Below, piece by piece: positions 61,165 through 64,000 of a DNA stretch of 64,000 bases. How positions within the stretch are numbered: the stretch's first letter is position 1; every line of letters begins with the position of its first letter. This stretch comes from Paenibacillus montaniterrae (GTDB taxonomy: Bacteria > Bacillota > Bacilli > Paenibacillales > Paenibacillaceae). Made by a program: the position numbers and the translations under genes. Where the stretch lies: the NCBI RefSeq assembly GCF_018403185.1, contig NZ_BOSE01000006.1, positions 186,001 through 250,000 on the forward strand. The letters run 5' to 3'. The notes beneath the pieces were generated by a model, which was given only the letters and a program-made list of their open reading frames with translations, did not search any database and was not told the DNA's origin.

Positions 61165-62925
61165 TTAAAGCTTATTAAGCTCCTTCACAACGTCCAGCGG
61201 AATTTTCAGCTTGCGATCCTCAGTCAGCAGCCCATTCACTTCCTGCTGTACATCGGTAATTTGCGTGTAGCAATAGCCTGCAATATAGTCGGTCTCCTTT
61301 ATTGCACGGTGGAGATCCTGGATTCGCTTAATAAATGACTCCTCCGATGTCTCTTGATGGCCATAGCCCCATCCCGCTTCATTCTTTAAGGCAACTCCAC
61401 CAAATTCGCTGATAATGATCGGCTGCCCATTATACCGGTAGCCATCCGCATATGCGTATCTCTTCTTATTAAATGCAATCTCGTTATGGACAATGCTGTA
61501 TTTGTCCGCGTACCGCTTACGGAATTCATCACCGCTCTCCACATAATCGTGAAGCGTTAATATATCCGACACCGTATGCTCCCAGCCATCATTCGAGACT
61601 ACGAGCCGCGTAGCGTCAAAGGCTTTAGTCAAGTGATAGATTGACTCCGTAAACGCCTGCTGCTTCCGATCCTTGGCAACATTCATAATCCCCCACGATT
61701 CATTGAAGGGAACCCAAGTCACTATACAAGGGTGGTTGTAATATTGGCGAACGACATCCATCCACTCGCTTGTAAAGCTCTGAATCGCATCATCATTAAA
61801 TTCGAAGGTGGCGGCCATCTCAGACCATACGAGCACTCCTTTAACATCGCACCAGTAAAGAAATCTCGGATCCTCCAGCTTCATATGCTTGCGCACACCG
61901 TTATAGCCCATCTCGAGAATCAAATCAATATCGCGAATGATGGCTTCTTCAGACGGCGGCGTTAAATGACTTTCCTGCCAATAGCCCTGATCGAGCAGCA
62001 AACGCTGATAGATCGGCTCATTATTCAGCAGCACCTGCCCATTTCGTGTAGAAATTTTCCGCATTCCGAAATAGGAGTAGACATGGTCCAGCTTTTCTTC
62101 CCCTCGATACAGCGTAAATTCAATATCATACAAATTCGGGCTGTCGGGCGACCAATAGCACATCTTCCAGGGCCCGTTCACTTCATGCAGCAAATCGATA
62201 TCGAAGCGGAGCCATTCCCGATCGACAACATGCACCACCCGTTTCACTTGCTTGCCCTTCAAGCTAATTACGGTCTCCAGCCTTACTTCTTCGTCAGCAA
62301 AATCTCCCGCCACATGATACTCCAGCGACACCGACCTTGTATCAAGATCAGGCGTCATCTTAACCTCTTTAATATAGGTCGCATTCACATACTCCAGCCA
62401 TACGCTTTGCCATATTCCGGTCGTCTGGACGTAAAAACACTCAAAGCTGTCCTTCTCCCAGCGCTGCTTGCCGCGCGGCTGAGCCGCATTCATGCTATCC
62501 TCCGCCTTCACCGTCACACGATTGCTTTCCCCATACACAATATAAGGCGTAATATCAAATGAAAACGCCGTGTACCCGCCTTGATGCCGTCCGACATACT
62601 GGCCGTTTACCCAAACCTTTGCCACGTAGTCAACAGCCTGGAAATGCAAAATGGCCCGCTTGCCTGCTGCCGATGCCGGAATCTCGATTAGACGCTCATA
62701 CCAGACATAAGGGTGATGCTTCGTTTCCCCTATGCCACTCGCTTGCGTTTCATAGGTGAACGGAACCGTAATCGTTTGCGTTCCGCCAAACTGCTCCGCC
62801 CACTTTGCCTGTTCTCCTTCGTTATCATCATCGAAGCCAAAGCTCCATTGCCCATTCAAATTTGTCCATTCACTTCGCACAAATTGTGGTCTGGGATAAT
62901 CCTTTATATACATTTTAGTTGTCAT
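61165..62925 (-). CDS. Glycoside hydrolase family 2 (beta-galactosidase/glucuronidase-like)
   Basis: 586 residues with no signal peptide. The N-terminal sugar-binding jelly roll (YPRPQFVRSEWTNLNGQWSF, HFQAVDYVAKVWVNG), the Ig-like domain (about 190-285) and the TIM barrel are in the usual order. The acid/base is Glu in FNESWG (about 408) and the nucleophile Glu in IISEFGG (about 508). The length is shorter than LacZ and close to GH2 beta-glucuronidase-type and exo-beta-glycosidase members. It acts in the cytoplasm on oligosaccharides brought in by the adjacent ABC transporter genes. GGAGAT lies 5 nt before ATG 62925. Confidence 0.9.
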   Translation of the reverse strand: MTTKMYIKDYPRPQFVRSEWTNLNGQWSFGFDDDNEGEQAKWAEQFGGTQTITVPFTYETQASGIGETKHHPYVWYERLIEIPASAAGKRAILHFQAVDYVAKVWVNGQYVGRHQGGYTAFSFDITPYIVYGESNRVTVKAEDSMNAAQPRGKQRWEKDSFECFYVQTTGIWQSVWLEYVNATYIKEVKMTPDLDTRSVSLEYHVAGDFADEEVRLETVISLKGKQVKRVVHVVDREWLRFDIDLLHEVNGPWKMCYWSPDSPNLYDIEFTLYRGEEKLDHVYSYFGMRKISTRNGQVLLNNEPIYQRLLLDQGYWQESHLTPPSEEAIIRDIDLILEMGYNGVRKHMKLEDPRFLYWCDVKGVLVWSEMAATFEFNDDAIQSFTSEWMDVVRQYYNHPCIVTWVPFNESWGIMNVAKDRKQQAFTESIYHLTKAFDATRLVVSNDGWEHTVSDILTLHDYVESGDEFRKRYADKYSIVHNEIAFNKKRYAYADGYRYNGQPIIISEFGGVALKNEAGWGYGHQETSEESFIKRIQDLHRAIKETDYIAGYCYTQITDVQQEVNGLLTEDRKLKIPLDVVKELNKL

Positions 62926-63003
62926 GTCCTATCTCCTGTTCTCTGAATCATAATGTCCGAAGACGCACCAGCCTTCCAGTCTCATCCCTTAAGCAAATGG
63001 TGG

Positions 63004-63816
63004 TTAGCCTTTAACTCCCGTCATCGACACTCCTTGAACAATATGCTTTTGCAGCAAAATATAAACAATCATCGTCGGGATCGCCGCGATCGCGCTTGCG
63101 GTCATAATCGTGTTTACATGCAGCACATTGTTTGCTAAAAAGGTCGGCAGACCCGTAGCCAGCACCATATTTTCTTCCGTATTAATGACGATGTATGGCC
63201 AGATGAAATTGTTCCAGGACATTATGAAATAAAAGATCCCGATTGAGATCATCGCCGAGCGCGTAAGCGGCATATAAATCGACCACCATAGTCGAAGATC
63301 CTTGCAGCCATCTAGTTGGGCCGCCTCCATATAATCCTTCGGCAGTCCATTCATAAATTGCATAATTAATATAAGCCCGAGTGGATTGGTCAAGCTAGGC
63401 AAAATAATTCCCCAGTTGCTATCGAGCAAATTCATGCTTAGCACAGTTTCATATAACGGAATCAGCATCGCTTCCGTCGGAATGAGCAAGCCTGAAGCGC
63501 ATAGAATGAACCAAAACCCTTTCGTCTTAAACGTTTTCCGTGAAAATGCGAACGCTGCAAGCGAGCTGATCAGAACTGTAATAATGGTCGTTATCGCGCC
63601 AATAATCAAGCTATTGTAAGTCCAGCGCAATATTTGCGACTCCGTAAGCACCTTTTTGTAGTTTTGCAGCGTCAAATCCGAGAAGTCTACCCATTCATTG
63701 ATCGTAATTGCGGATACACCTTCAGGCTTGAATGAAACGACAAACATCCAAACGAGAGGTATAACAAATATGACGGCCAATAGGACGGTTAAACTGTAGA
63801 TTGCAACTTTAGCCAC
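63004..63816 (-). CDS. Carbohydrate ABC transporter permease (MalG type)
   Basis: 270 residues, six membrane spans. The MalG-type EAA loop is DYMEAAQLDGCKDLRLWWSI (about 158-177), and the ends (AIYSLTVLLAVIFVIPLVWM; KHIVQGVSMTGVKG) are typical of the carbohydrate uptake family 1. It pairs with the MalF-type permease gene upstream (16-nt gap) and precedes GH2 by 78 nt. The solute-binding protein would lie beyond the window. Confidence 0.93.
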   Translation of the reverse strand: MAKVAIYSLTVLLAVIFVIPLVWMFVVSFKPEGVSAITINEWVDFSDLTLQNYKKVLTESQILRWTYNSLIIGAITTIITVLISSLAAFAFSRKTFKTKGFWFILCASGLLIPTEAMLIPLYETVLSMNLLDSNWGIILPSLTNPLGLILIMQFMNGLPKDYMEAAQLDGCKDLRLWWSIYMPLTRSAMISIGIFYFIMSWNNFIWPYIVINTEENMVLATGLPTFLANNVLHVNTIMTASAIAAIPTMIVYILLQKHIVQGVSMTGVKG

Positions 63817-63831
63817 CTGTTTTCCCCTCCA

Positions 63832-64000
63832 TTACGATTCTTTCCTGTTCAGAAGCATGAATTGGATTGCAGCTATTAACAGCATAAAGAGACAGAATAG
63901 CGTAGACTGCGCCGCCGCAAGGCCAAACATATCCTTCTTGAAGCCGGTCACGTAGATGTAGCGGACAATAGTATTCGTTACGTCTCCCGGGCCGCCGTTC
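63832..64000 (-). CDS. Carbohydrate ABC transporter permease (MalF type), C-terminal part
   Basis: The frame runs from the right edge to TAA at 63832-63834. The visible 55 residues include TNTIVRYIYVTGFKKDMFG, AAAQSTLFCLFMLLIAAIQ and the end FMLLNRKES, as in the last spans of MalF-type permeases. It is partial: the start lies beyond position 64000. It was called from this context because it is too short for a default ORF scan. Confidence 0.85.
   Translation of the reverse strand, partial: NGGPGDVTNTIVRYIYVTGFKKDMFGLAAAQSTLFCLFMLLIAAIQFMLLNRKES

Overview
The window looks like chromosome of a Paenibacillus-type, low-to-mid GC Gram-positive soil bacterium. The basis is the gene content: secreted pectate lyase and phosphatase anchored by S-layer homology (SLH) domains, GH51, GH43 and GH2 enzymes, AraC, LacI, GntR and WYL regulators, a YdjO-type cold-induced protein beside a cold-shock gene, and GGAGG ribosome sites throughout. 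No rRNA, tRNA, CRISPR array, transposase or phage gene was seen.

Layout. 1-2 kb: the end of an SLH protein, ydjO, a cold-shock gene with a structured leader, and a DUF2306 membrane protein. 2-7 kb: a sugar-binding lipoprotein divergent from an AraC regulator, then a GH51 arabinofuranosidase divergent from an ArsR-like regulator. 7.2-20.4 kb: a large catabolic locus. On the minus strand it runs GntR regulator, polar amino acid ABC transporter, carbon-nitrogen hydrolase, M24 creatinase-like hydrolase, atypical SDR, M20 deacylase, aminotransferase and DapA-like lyase; an enolase-superfamily enzyme is divergent. Two tandem arrays of a 187-bp structured repeat interrupt it. 20.6-31 kb: secreted and membrane proteins, a long two-part isoprenoid synthase, an SDR, a GH43 arabinanase with an inserted ricin-type lectin, and a serine hydrolase. 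32-36.3 kb: a tight five-gene operon of a Ycf46-like AAA ATPase, DUF2997, a Ycf35/DUF1257-like protein, a PH-like/GYF/HhH protein and a radical SAM activase-like protein. 36.4-45 kb: a WYL regulator, epoxide hydrolase, small proteins, an AraC regulator and a MacB/FtsX-type ABC exporter. 45.3-49.6 kb: a ribonucleoside salvage operon (LacI regulator, ribokinase, nucleoside hydrolase, DcuC-like transporter) with a clear promoter and operator. 49.7-59.5 kb: two giant SLH-anchored surface enzymes, a PL9-type pectate lyase and a metallophosphatase. 59.8-64 kb: a DUF3221 lipoprotein, a hydrolase, and a GH2 glycosidase beside sugar ABC permeases running off the window.

The common theme is plant polysaccharide use (arabinan, pectin, beta-glycosides) and uptake of small organic nutrients. 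The strongest candidates for something undescribed are the 187-bp repeats, whose paired arms change in step between copies; the Ycf46/Ycf35-like operon with a radical SAM gene; and the isoprenoid synthase with two extra aspartate-rich motifs in a long N-terminal region. All starts were chosen from ribosome binding sites by eye, and family names rest on motif recognition, not on searches.
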